A stretch of DNA of 25,191 nt from Acidobacteriota bacterium (GTDB taxonomy: Bacteria > Acidobacteriota > Terriglobia > Terriglobales > Acidobacteriaceae): positions 1 to 25,191 of the forward strand of contig JAJYSL010000043.1 of NCBI GenBank assembly GCA_021793595.1. Reading direction: 5' to 3'. Below the pieces are notes generated by a model. The model did no database searches. It worked only from the letters and a program-made list of their open reading frames with translations, and was not told the origin of the DNA. The translations under genes were made by a program, and so were the position numbers. Shown one piece after another: positions 1 through 7,975 of the stretch (positions are counted from its first letter, which is position 1; every line of letters starts with the position of its first letter).

Positions 1-1
1 A

Positions 2-436
2 TATGCCCAGGGATCGCTGGAAGACCTGACAGGGAAGATCGAGCTGATCTGCTTCCCTGAAGCATATAAGCGCATGGCGGAAAATCTGAAGATCGATGTG
101 CCGGTGCTGGTTCGCGGCGTGCTGCGTGGAGAAGAAGATTCGGCGCCCAAGCTGGCCATCTCCAACATTACAGCGCTGGAAGATGTGAAGCTGAAGCTGC
201 CCAGCAGTATGAGAATTCGCATCGCATTGGATCGGGTGGGCGAGCCTGCGCTGACGCAACTGCATGCGATGATGGTCGCCACTCCAGGCAGCGGAAAGGT
301 CCTGCTGGACTTTGAGCAGCGGGACGATTATCTGGTCGTGCTTGAGCCGGAGGGGCTCGGGGTGGCTGCGGACAAAGCTTTCATCGAGCGAGTGGAAGAA
401 CTCGTCGGCGCCGGCACGGTACGGATCATCGAATAG
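2..436 (+). CDS. dnaE: DNA polymerase III alpha subunit, C-terminal fragment
   Basis: This is the 3' end of a longer gene that begins before the window. The frame is open from base 2, which gives about 144 residues before the TAG at 434-436. It carries the OB-fold region of bacterial replicative polymerase DnaE (GSLEDLTGKIELICFPEAYKR, then VPVLVRGVLR), followed by the acidic C-terminal tail domain of the family. In the holoenzyme this part binds single-stranded DNA and contacts tau/beta; the catalytic PHP and polymerase domains lie outside the window. The internal ATG at 74 is only a methionine within the domain, not the true start. The gene converges on the rhamnosidase gene with 42 bases between the stops, and a long hairpin spans the stop. 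Assignment rests on recognising the OB-fold pattern and tail. Confidence 0.85.
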   Translation, partial: YAQGSLEDLTGKIELICFPEAYKRMAENLKIDVPVLVRGVLRGEEDSAPKLAISNITALEDVKLKLPSSMRIRIALDRVGEPALTQLHAMMVATPGSGKVLLDFEQRDDYLVVLEPEGLGVAADKAFIERVEELVGAGTVRIIE

Positions 437-464
437 CACGTTGCTTTTCGACTGATCCGTACCG
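417..464. terminator. Long hairpin over the dnaE stop, probable bidirectional terminator
   Basis: A perfect 12-bp inverted repeat, CGGTACGGATCA at 417-428 and TGATCCGTACCG at 453-464, continues inward as TCGAA/TTCGA (429-433 with 447-451, one bulged base at 452) and AGCA/TGCT (435-438 with 442-445). The stem includes the last codons and stop of dnaE. There is no clear U-tract, so it is not a textbook intrinsic terminator. Its place between two convergent genes makes a two-way transcription or mRNA-end barrier the likely role. Confidence 0.55.
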
Positions 465-478
465 CTCGCCGAGTCGAG

Positions 479-2932
479 TTATTGCGCCTGCAGCGTGTAA
501 TGTCCGGGCGTAGTCAAAACCACGGCTGCTCGCGTGCCGTTTTCCGCTGGCTTCACATCTGTAGCGGCGGTACCATTCACCAGAACACCTTGTCCTGCGT
601 GTTGCACGGGAATCAGAACAGTGGCGACTTCATCTGCTGGAAGGTCGATGACTGTTTGCAGTGTCGGACTCGCATTCAAATCGACCTTCAGTAAGCCGTG
701 CGGCGTCGGCTCCGCACCCTTGGCCCACGCGAGTCCGGCAAGGTCCGGCCGAATCGTTACTTGAGAGAATCCGCCTGCTGTTGGTTGGATGCCCAGGATC
801 TGCTCCATCAGCCAGGGTGTTGGTCCCGCCGACCATCCGTGCGCCAGGCTGACGAAGTATCCGGTGCCATCGTCGGCCTGCAGCGAGGCATGGAAGTTAT
901 TCTTCGGCCAACTGGGATAGTAGGCTTCCCAGAAGCTGGTGGCGCCCTCCGCGATCATGCCGCCCCAGTACTGGCGAATCCATGCGAGCGCTTCATGTCG
1001 ATGGCCGGTCTGCGCCATGGCGGAGATGATGTAGTAGTTGTAATACGGGGTCATCACAAGCGCGGTGTATTTCGTATTCGCAACGCTGGAAAGCACATTG
1101 TCCCAGATGGGCCCGTACTGCGAAGGATCGGCCACGCCGCTAAACACGGCGGCAGCATTCGTCTGCCAGCGTGGTCCAAAGGTGTTGTTGGAGCTGTCGA
1201 GCAGATATGTCTGCGATGCCTGCTTCAGGAGTGCGGCGCGCTGCTCAAAGTGATCGGCATTAGCTGTGTCGCCCAGTTGTCGCAGCAGGAACGTCGCATC
1301 CCGATAGGCAAGATAAAACTCAAATTGCGTGGCGCGTCGGGCCTCTGCCGTATTGCCGTTGAACTCCGGCGACCAGTCGACGAAGTCCCAGGTGTGGGTT
1401 GAGTCGGCAAATAGATTTTTGGTGTCGACATCGGTGTCCATGTAGTTCAGCAGTTGCACCAGCCGTTCATGCACGCTCTGCAGATATTCCTTCGAGCCGG
1501 TGTGCAGATAATACTGGGTGAGCACATTGATCCACCATGCGGAATAGCCGGAGATGAGGTTGACGTGTTGCTTAATCGGTGAAGCGGGGAGAAGGTTCGT
1601 CATCGTGTCCTGCATCAGGAAATGATCGTTGAAGACGTCTTCGATACCGCGGCCGCTAACGTCGAGATCGCCCGCCCAGCGCGCGCGGTCACGTTTGGTT
1701 GCGTCCCAAATATCTTCCTGCATGCAGAGATGATCGGTGTAGGCGCCGATTTCCCATATGTGATTAAGCAGCGGGTCAGAGGATTCAAAGCTTCCCTGAT
1801 ATTTCACCGGGTAGTAGATGTCGTCGAGCGCGATGGATTGAAAACGCATTGTCGGTCCGCCACCAACAAATCGGACCTTGGCAAAGCGAAAGGCTGACTT
1901 GGGACCGTAGGCCGTCGCGTGGGGCCGGACGGTCAGCGGGTCAACTCCCAGATATGGGCCATTCAGAGCTTCTTCGCGCGACTCGCCATACTGGACGGTG
2001 ATCTGCATGGGGTGGTCAGAGGCGGAGACGAACATGATGCGACCGCTAACTTCTTTGCCGAAGTCCAACAGAAGACTGGGGGCCTGCTGCTCCGGCACGG
2101 TCGCAGAGGCTAGCTGGACGGTGAAATCCTTTCCCGCTGAATCGACGCCAGAACGCGTCAATGCGTCGAGATTTTCATAGCGGCTGCGACCGGTAAATAT
2201 CTGGTCAACGCTGTGCACCGACAATATCGTGTGGTCCATAAACTTTGACACGCCAAGATATCCCGGCCAACGATAGAGACCGGCATCGTCATTTGCCTGC
2301 ATAAAATTCAGCGAGCTTTCGATCGCCCCCATGGTTGCAACCGGCGACCATGAGGCATCGCTGAATCCTGCGTCCTGCCAACCAGAGTCGGCGGCCAACG
2401 AGGACTTCCATGAAGAATCGCTGATCAATAGCGCGGGGGCGTCGATGCCCTCGTCCGCAGGGACAATTTTTACAATCAGTTGGTCATCATCGTGGCGAGG
2501 CGTAATTTCAAGCGCCAGAACATTCTTGCCGGCGTGGAGCTTGCCGCTGACATCTGTGATGAACACGGGCATCTTCAGGGGGGATGCGGGGTTGTCCTGA
2601 ACTCTGTCGACCAGTTTTCCATCGAGGTACGCGCTCGACGCTTCTGGTCCGGCTACATACAGGGTGGCGTGTTGCGGAACGGTCTTGACTCGGAACGTGG
2701 CGCGAAAATAAATGGGCACATTCTTTTCGATCTGGTCTTTCGAACGATGATTGGCACTCCAGATGTACTGCTCCGGCAATAGTGCGTGGCCCTGAGCCGC
2801 AGGCTGTGACGACGCAATATCCCGCGTAGGATCGAGCTGGCCGGGCTGGTAACTATTCTGAGCTGTTAGGGTTAGAGGAAAGCAGAAGAGACAAATGAGG
2901 GCAGGGAAGATGAATCGGTACATAGATTTCAT
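479..2932 (-). CDS. Alpha-L-rhamnosidase, GH78 type, secreted
   Basis: This is an approximately 817-residue glycoside hydrolase expected to remove terminal L-rhamnose from plant or microbial glycans outside the cytoplasm. The N terminus (MKSMYRFIFPALICLFCF, then TLTAQ) is a Sec signal peptide. A beta-sandwich-rich first half contains a jelly-roll carbohydrate-binding-like segment (the Trp-rich stretch around SWQDAGFSDASWSPV). The (alpha/alpha)6 catalytic barrel follows. KRDRARWAGDLDVSG matches the acidic/Arg cluster typical of GH78, and GATSFWEAYYPSW carries the other expected acidic residue. The C terminus ends in a beta domain (GILGIQPTAGG-like, then IDLPADEVATVLIP). The start at 2932 is chosen because AAGGA lies 5 bases before that ATG; the same AAGGA would overlap an ATG at 2938. 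The gene lies 66 bases after the sulfatase-TPR gene and may share its transcript. Substrate is inferred from family only. Confidence 0.8.
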   Translation of the reverse strand: MKSMYRFIFPALICLFCFPLTLTAQNSYQPGQLDPTRDIASSQPAAQGHALLPEQYIWSANHRSKDQIEKNVPIYFRATFRVKTVPQHATLYVAGPEASSAYLDGKLVDRVQDNPASPLKMPVFITDVSGKLHAGKNVLALEITPRHDDDQLIVKIVPADEGIDAPALLISDSSWKSSLAADSGWQDAGFSDASWSPVATMGAIESSLNFMQANDDAGLYRWPGYLGVSKFMDHTILSVHSVDQIFTGRSRYENLDALTRSGVDSAGKDFTVQLASATVPEQQAPSLLLDFGKEVSGRIMFVSASDHPMQITVQYGESREEALNGPYLGVDPLTVRPHATAYGPKSAFRFAKVRFVGGGPTMRFQSIALDDIYYPVKYQGSFESSDPLLNHIWEIGAYTDHLCMQEDIWDATKRDRARWAGDLDVSGRGIEDVFNDHFLMQDTMTNLLPASPIKQHVNLISGYSAWWINVLTQYYLHTGSKEYLQSVHERLVQLLNYMDTDVDTKNLFADSTHTWDFVDWSPEFNGNTAEARRATQFEFYLAYRDATFLLRQLGDTANADHFEQRAALLKQASQTYLLDSSNNTFGPRWQTNAAAVFSGVADPSQYGPIWDNVLSSVANTKYTALVMTPYYNYYIISAMAQTGHRHEALAWIRQYWGGMIAEGATSFWEAYYPSWPKNNFHASLQADDGTGYFVSLAHGWSAGPTPWLMEQILGIQPTAGGFSQVTIRPDLAGLAWAKGAEPTPHGLLKVDLNASPTLQTVIDLPADEVATVLIPVQHAGQGVLVNGTAATDVKPAENGTRAAVVLTTPGHYTLQAQ

Positions 2933-2998
2933 GACCATCCTTGGCAGAGCGTTCCGGTTCCCGAAGTATATTTCATATAAGAAATTATTTCCAAAGCC

Positions 2999-5032
2999 TT
3001 ACGAAGGCCCGCTGCCCATGTGTGCCAGAGCCACTTTCGCCTGCTCTAATTCGGGCCCATAATCTTTGGGCGCGTTGGCGACGAATGCGCGAAAGGCAGT
3101 CCTGGCGCAGGGAATATCGTGCACCTGGTTGCAAACGATGCCGAGATTCAACTGACCTTCGACATAATTGGGGCTCAGTTGCACGGCTTTCTCAAAGTTG
3201 GCGCGCGCACGGACGACATCATTGCGTTTGTCAGCGATAATTCCAAGCCCGTTGTAGGCTGGCGCGTACGGCTGAATCGCCAGGACCCAATGAAACACGC
3301 GCTCCGCGTTCGCAAGCTGGCCGCTCTGTAAATATGCGGTTGCTAAATTGTTTTGACTTTCGACGTCAAGCGGATTTTGCTGCTCCGCCTGTTGGTAATA
3401 GGAGATTGCCTCTTTCAAATTACCGGTCCGCAGATATAGATTTGCGAGCCGCGAAAGGATCATTCCGTTCAACGCTGTATGATGCAAGGCCTGCTGGCAA
3501 ACCTGCATGGCTTGCGTATACTGGCCCGCTGCCTCATATTTGTCGGCCAGGTTCTCATACAGCATTGGGTCGGACGGGTCGTGCTTCAGCGCCTCCTGCA
3601 GCAGTTCAATGTCTTGCCGGGTATCCGCCGCGCTCAAGCCAGACATATCCACGAGATGAAGGGCAGTGAGTGTTGCCAGGTGGTTTTTGGGGTCGTCGCC
3701 TTTTCCGTTCAGATTGAAAGATGTTCCGGAAAATCCGGCGGTGTAGCCCAGAGACTTCAGTTCATTCATAGTCTGCTGGTCCATCTGCTTAAACTCCACG
3801 GTTTCGGTGCCGGAGTTTCCAAGACGGCTTACCTTTTTCAGTTGCGCATCGAGCTCGCGATATTCCTTTGGGTGCGTATCGATGACATTATTCAGTTCGC
3901 CAGGGTCCCGATCGAGATCATATAGTTCGGGCCGTGGCGCACGAATATACATCCAGTGGGCGGTATGAATGCCGCGCAGTTCCGACCATCCCATGTTGAT
4001 TTTGGGATAAAGCGTTTCTTCATAGGAGTAGTTGGAAGGAACTGTCTTGCCCGAAAATGCCGGAACCAAACTTGTGCCTTGCACCGAAGAAGACGGGTGA
4101 CCGCCCATGAGGTCGAGCACGGTGGGCAACAAATCGATCTCGCGAGCTTGTTGCTGAACATGCACGCCCGCAGGCACTCCCGGGCCAGACATGATCCAGG
4201 CGATGCGCACGGTGGAGTCATAGAGAAACACGCCGTGGTCGTATTCGCCGTGATCGCCAAGGCCCTCCCCGTGGTCGGAAAGCAGTACAATCAGCGTCTC
4301 TTGCCTGGGAGATTTCTGCTTTACGGCCTCCAGCAGGCGCCCTAACTGCTGATCCTCAAATGCGATCTCTGCGTCGTAAGGGTCGTGTGGATATTGCTTG
4401 CGAAACTCCGCCGGCGGATCATACGGGAAATGTGCATCGTAGAAATGTACCCACAGGAAAAACGGCTTGCCGGACTGTTGCTGCAGCCAGCGGATCGCGT
4501 GGTCGGCAGTGACATCGGCCGCACGGGTGGAAACGGGGTCACGGCTATTGCGATGGTCGAGTTGATCGTCGTAGGTGGCGAAGCCTTGATTGAAACCAAA
4601 CATCTTTGTCAGTACGCTAGCGCTGATGAAACCGGCCGTGTCCCAGCCACGTCGCTGAAGAATGGTCGACATGGTGATGGACGAGGGTTGCAGCGCGAAT
4701 CCGCCGGTGTCACGTACATTGTGGACATTGGGATTTTGGCCCGTAAACATGCTCGCGTGTGAGGGCTGGGTCAACGGCGTTTGCGCAACAGCTTTTTCAA
4801 ACAGCACGCCGCTGGCGGCCAGGGCATCGATGTTGGGAGTCTTGATCTTCTCGCTTCCGTAGCAGTGCAGGTGATCGGCGCGCACTGTATCCAGGGTGAT
4901 CAGCACCACATTGATCGGCTTCAATGCTGTTGCAGATGCTGGGTGTTTTGGGGACGAGTTGCAGGAAATAAGTGTGGCCACGGCAAGCGTGCAAACGCCG
5001 CTGACGAACGCTCGTCGAATGCCGAATCGCAT
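2999..5032 (-). CDS. AlkP/sulfatase-fold lipoprotein with C-terminal TPR repeats
   Basis: The 677-residue protein starts with a lipoprotein signal peptide (lipobox LISC, Cys24), so it is probably membrane-anchored outside the cytoplasm. Residues 40-400 are a sulfatase/alkaline-phosphatase fold. The metal-ligand pattern is visible: Asp48 in LITLDTVRADHLHCYG, Asp253-His254 in LLSDHGEGLGDHG and His266 in EYDHGVFLYD. The nucleophile position reads T-Q-P-S-H (Thr88), not the C/S-x-P-x-R signature that is matured to formylglycine, so classical arylsulfatase activity is doubtful. A phosphoester or phosphotransfer role is possible. Residues about 470-665 form several TPR units (for example ANLYLRTGNLKEAISYYQQA), which suggests partner binding. 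A TTG at 5053 is possible, but the ATG at 5032 is preferred because GGAGA lies 9 bases upstream. It follows the membrane-protein gene by 36 bases. Confidence 0.8.
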   Translation of the reverse strand: MRFGIRRAFVSGVCTLAVATLISCNSSPKHPASATALKPINVVLITLDTVRADHLHCYGSEKIKTPNIDALAASGVLFEKAVAQTPLTQPSHASMFTGQNPNVHNVRDTGGFALQPSSITMSTILQRRGWDTAGFISASVLTKMFGFNQGFATYDDQLDHRNSRDPVSTRAADVTADHAIRWLQQQSGKPFFLWVHFYDAHFPYDPPAEFRKQYPHDPYDAEIAFEDQQLGRLLEAVKQKSPRQETLIVLLSDHGEGLGDHGEYDHGVFLYDSTVRIAWIMSGPGVPAGVHVQQQAREIDLLPTVLDLMGGHPSSSVQGTSLVPAFSGKTVPSNYSYEETLYPKINMGWSELRGIHTAHWMYIRAPRPELYDLDRDPGELNNVIDTHPKEYRELDAQLKKVSRLGNSGTETVEFKQMDQQTMNELKSLGYTAGFSGTSFNLNGKGDDPKNHLATLTALHLVDMSGLSAADTRQDIELLQEALKHDPSDPMLYENLADKYEAAGQYTQAMQVCQQALHHTALNGMILSRLANLYLRTGNLKEAISYYQQAEQQNPLDVESQNNLATAYLQSGQLANAERVFHWVLAIQPYAPAYNGLGIIADKRNDVVRARANFEKAVQLSPNYVEGQLNLGIVCNQVHDIPCARTAFRAFVANAPKDYGPELEQAKVALAHMGSGPS

Positions 5033-5068
5033 TGAGATACTTCTCCGGTTCAAATATGGGCGCGCTGA

Positions 5069-5848
5069 TTAGATGATTACGCCAAACGGCTTTCGCAGTG
5101 CAAATGCCGTGATCCAGCTGACCAGGATAAACCACACGATCCAGGGAATTCCGAATCCAAAAAGATTCACTTCCGCATCTGGATATTGAATCTCAATCCA
5201 GCGAAATACGCTATTGCGCGGCAGGAGTTTTTCTCCGGGATAAAGCAACCAGTTCCATATGGATGAAACTCGCCGATCAGAAAGAATGTACAGTCCAGGG
5301 CCGACGTTCGCACGCTTTTGCGCGGAGTTGTCGGTGGCGTCGCTCCCGGGCAGCCTGAGCGACAGAGCGCTTTTTCCTGGCGCGGTGGCGCGAACTCCCC
5401 ATACCACCTGATGCTGATTGGGAAGGCGCACGGCCGGCGTTTCCACCGTGACGTTGGTGCCGCGAAGCTCGGGCGAAATGGTATTCAAGTCCACATTGTT
5501 ATCCACGCGAGCGGTGACCAGCGCTTCTTCGCCAACCCGCAGCGGCCGATGTCCATAGACCGTGTCCATCAGCATCGTCAGGGCGATGATCGGCAGAATG
5601 ATGATAGCGGCAGGTTTCAGAATCAGTCCAAGGTAGCGAGCATTCCAGAGCAGCAATTGTCCCTGCGCGCGAAACACCAGCCGCGGTTCATCGCCGAACA
5701 GTCGAAATTCGTAGAGCGCCGCCCGGATTTTTCGTTTCGCCAGTGCTAGCCCTTCAGTGTTTGAAAACCTGCCAAACACCGGAAGAATCGCGATGCCCGT
5801 CAAAATACCAAGCACCGTCAGGCTGATCAGATATGTGGCCGGTCGCAT
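5069..5848 (-). CDS. Unclassified membrane protein with extracytoplasmic domain
   Basis: I do not recognise a named family. The 259-residue protein has an N-terminal hydrophobic segment (residues 5-24) and a basic stretch (AKRKIRAALYEF), probably cytoplasmic. A second hydrophobic segment follows (about 74-96, LGLILKPAAIIILPIIALTM). Next comes a soluble, beta-rich, presumably periplasmic domain (about 100-225, with VGEEALVTARVD and ATAPGKSALSLRLPG). A C-terminal membrane helix (about 232-252) ends in a short basic tail. The soluble part reads like an immunoglobulin-like or beta-sandwich module. The start ATG overlaps the stop of the ribbon-helix-helix gene by one base (TGATG), which indicates translational coupling. 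Being embedded among AlkP-superfamily genes, it could anchor or present substrate to them; that is inference only. Confidence 0.75.
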   Translation of the reverse strand: MRPATYLISLTVLGILTGIAILPVFGRFSNTEGLALAKRKIRAALYEFRLFGDEPRLVFRAQGQLLLWNARYLGLILKPAAIIILPIIALTMLMDTVYGHRPLRVGEEALVTARVDNNVDLNTISPELRGTNVTVETPAVRLPNQHQVVWGVRATAPGKSALSLRLPGSDATDNSAQKRANVGPGLYILSDRRVSSIWNWLLYPGEKLLPRNSVFRWIEIQYPDAEVNLFGFGIPWIVWFILVSWITAFALRKPFGVII

Positions 5849-6039
5849 CAGTCCAGGTATCCCAGGCCCTTCAGCTTTCGAACAATTTCTTCATCTGACT
5901 GTGCATCGTCCAGCTTGGCAATTTCCTTGTCAAGCACATGTTCCACGAACTCTTCCGGAGAGCTATAGCCGCCCGCCTGGGACACACGTTTCACTTTCGC
6001 CCATAATTCTTTCTTCAGTTTGATGGACGTTCCTGCCAT
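5848..6039 (-). CDS. Small ribbon-helix-helix (CopG-like) protein
   Basis: The 63-residue protein begins with a beta-strand-like segment (GTSIKLKKELWAKVKRVS), then two helices (SSPEEFVEHVLDKEIAKL). This is the layout of ribbon-helix-helix DNA-binding proteins such as CopG/MetJ-type antitoxins and repressors. The last 20 residues are acidic and then basic (DEEIVRKLKGLGYLD). The start at 6039 is supported by GGAGG five bases upstream; the frame stays open to 6237 without coding character. It sits 13 bases after the upstream phosphodiesterase stop and overlaps the next start by one base. No toxin gene is adjacent, so an operon autoregulator or a non-DNA-binding adaptor are both open. The fold is inferred from pattern only. 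Confidence 0.7.
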   Translation of the reverse strand: MAGTSIKLKKELWAKVKRVSQAGGYSSPEEFVEHVLDKEIAKLDDAQSDEEIVRKLKGLGYLD

Positions 6040-6052
6040 ATCTGCCTCCGTC

Positions 6053-7975
6053 TCAGAACATAGGGCGGCCGCGCATGTCTTTCGGCGCCGCGACACCAAA
6101 CTCGTGCAGCAATGTGACGGGCACATCGCCCAACCACGGATGTTCGAGTTTACATTTTCGATTGCTAAGGAATGTTCCTGGAACCAGTTCGGGAGCGACG
6201 CAATGATCGCCGCGCCACTGATCATTATTATCCTCAATCACGGCCACGGGAATCTCTCCCAGCGCGGTTTCCCACGATGACCGATAACCTTTTTGCCAAC
6301 CGACAACCAAGTCTGGCGCCAGCTTCACCGCAGGTCCGTGATAGATCTGATCGCTAAGATACACCTTGTACACCGCGGAATTTCCATTCAGCGGATCTTT
6401 GAGGGCCTCCAGGCGAGCCGCAATTTTCGCAGCCACCTGATCGCGTATCGCTGGCGGCACGATTCCATGTTTCTCGCGACCGGCAACATTAACGTAGATT
6501 GAGTTCAGTCCAATAGAGTACGCCTGCGTATGCGACCAATCCACGTGCGTTAAGGTGCCATCCTCCTTGCCCAGGTTCCTTGGATTGTCGATCGCGAGAA
6601 AGCCTTCATTGTAGAGCCAAGTGTTCAGATTGACGGCGCGATCGAAGCTGGTAAAACCGTGATCAGAAATAACCATCAAGGTTGCATCGGGTGCAGTCTT
6701 CATCACGTAGCCGACCTCGGCATCGACTCTCTGATAGATCTTCAGCAAATCGTCCTCATATTTTCCCCATAGCATGTGCGAGCCTTGGTCGACCGGGCCG
6801 TAGTGCAGAAAAAGAACACCGTTGCGCAGACGGGGAAGTTCGTAGTTGAACATGCGAAATTCGTCGTCGCTGACAAAGTCGATCTGCCGTTCGAATTCCT
6901 GCCGATTGAAAACTCCGGAGCGCCAGGCTGCGGTGTCTTCGGGAATGCCTTGCGTGTAATACGGTCCAATCGCGCGCGCTAGATCAGCACTGAACCCTGC
7001 CGGCGTGGAGATGGGAAGCTCTGGCGAGCTGGGATCGATATTCACCGGCGAGACATAAATCTCAAACTCTGGATTGATTTTTTTTGCGTAGACGCGGAAC
7101 ATGCCCGCCGCGGTTTTGATGCCGGGGATGATGGGGAAATGGACATGAATCCATCCTGACCACTCTCCCTGGCGAAGAATAAACTTCTGTCCGTCTACTT
7201 CAAAGAGGGCGGCTGGATGGTCTGGATCGCGATGAACAACCAGCGTCACTGTTGACCGGGCATGATCTTTGCGAAGAGTATTTTCCGGACCTCCTATAAC
7301 CAACGAGACACGATTATTGTCGACCGTGACCGGAACGATAATGCCACCGGAAACTTCGTGCGCCACGGCCACGGGATCATCCGTGAAATCGGTGAAAGTT
7401 CCGTAAGTGCCGCGTAAATCGGGCGTGCCCATGCCGGAAAGAGTTTCGCTTTTCGAGGGCAGCGGAGGAAAATTATTGGGCATGCGAAGAATGATGGAGT
7501 GAACTCCGGCCTTATCCAAAATTTGCCAAAAGGCTTCGCCTTGCAGAAACCGTTCTTCGTGTCCTTTGGAAATTGGCAGCACGTACGGCCCAAGGGAGAT
7601 GGTGTGGCTCGGCAAGTTCACGTCGGCCATGGACGACAGCAGCGTCATCGTTTTCGGATCGCGCAGGATGAAGTCGAACATGCCGTCGCCGCCGGGGTCC
7701 ATGCCCGTCATGACGGAGGACCAAGCCACTGGACTTTGCGGCGGGATCGTCGTACCTAGTCGCTCAAAGTCGCCAATTTGTCGCAGGTGGTTCAGGTTGG
7801 GCAGGGAACCCCAGTGCCGCTCGAGGAAGGCCGGGTCCATGCCGTCAATACCGAGCACCAGAATTCTTTTGCCGACCGGCCTATGGCGATGGCAGCCTGC
7901 CACCAGACAACATAGTCCCAAAGAGAGAAGGCTTGCCGCTACGATGGCGCTGCGTTTCCAAAAACTCCGATTCAT
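6053..7975 (-). CDS. AlkP-superfamily phosphodiesterase/phosphomutase-like lipoprotein (COG3379-like)
   Basis: The approximately 640-residue protein has a lipoprotein signal (LVAGC, Cys28 from this start), so it is likely tethered to a membrane on the outer side. The AlkP core is clear: Asp44 in LVLGIDGMDP, then SPVAWSSVMTG with Ser81 at the nucleophile position, PVDQGSHMLWG, MVISDHGFTS and RGDHCVAPELVPG, which supply the remaining metal ligands. Related proteins are annotated as type I phosphodiesterase/nucleotide pyrophosphatase or predicted phosphohydrolase/phosphomutase; the natural substrate is unknown. The start at 7975 overlaps the previous stop as ATGA. An ATG at 8002 with GAGG seven bases upstream is an equally reasonable start and would add nine residues. 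It is a diverged paralogue of the gene immediately upstream. Confidence 0.85.
   Translation of the reverse strand: MNRSFWKRSAIVAASLLSLGLCCLVAGCHRHRPVGKRILVLGIDGMDPAFLERHWGSLPNLNHLRQIGDFERLGTTIPPQSPVAWSSVMTGMDPGGDGMFDFILRDPKTMTLLSSMADVNLPSHTISLGPYVLPISKGHEERFLQGEAFWQILDKAGVHSIILRMPNNFPPLPSKSETLSGMGTPDLRGTYGTFTDFTDDPVAVAHEVSGGIIVPVTVDNNRVSLVIGGPENTLRKDHARSTVTLVVHRDPDHPAALFEVDGQKFILRQGEWSGWIHVHFPIIPGIKTAAGMFRVYAKKINPEFEIYVSPVNIDPSSPELPISTPAGFSADLARAIGPYYTQGIPEDTAAWRSGVFNRQEFERQIDFVSDDEFRMFNYELPRLRNGVLFLHYGPVDQGSHMLWGKYEDDLLKIYQRVDAEVGYVMKTAPDATLMVISDHGFTSFDRAVNLNTWLYNEGFLAIDNPRNLGKEDGTLTHVDWSHTQAYSIGLNSIYVNVAGREKHGIVPPAIRDQVAAKIAARLEALKDPLNGNSAVYKVYLSDQIYHGPAVKLAPDLVVGWQKGYRSSWETALGEIPVAVIEDNNDQWRGDHCVAPELVPGTFLSNRKCKLEHPWLGDVPVTLLHEFGVAAPKDMRGRPMF

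Noticed and set aside
698..1402. Plus-strand open frame of 234 codons inside the rhamnosidase gene
   Set aside because: It is fully antisense to a recognisable glycoside hydrolase, and its translation shows no domain pattern and is rich in Arg/Gly as expected from antisense of a GC-rich gene.
2999..5032. Classical arylsulfatase with formylglycine
   Set aside because: The signature Cys or Ser is replaced by Thr, and the Arg of C/S-x-P-x-R is His.
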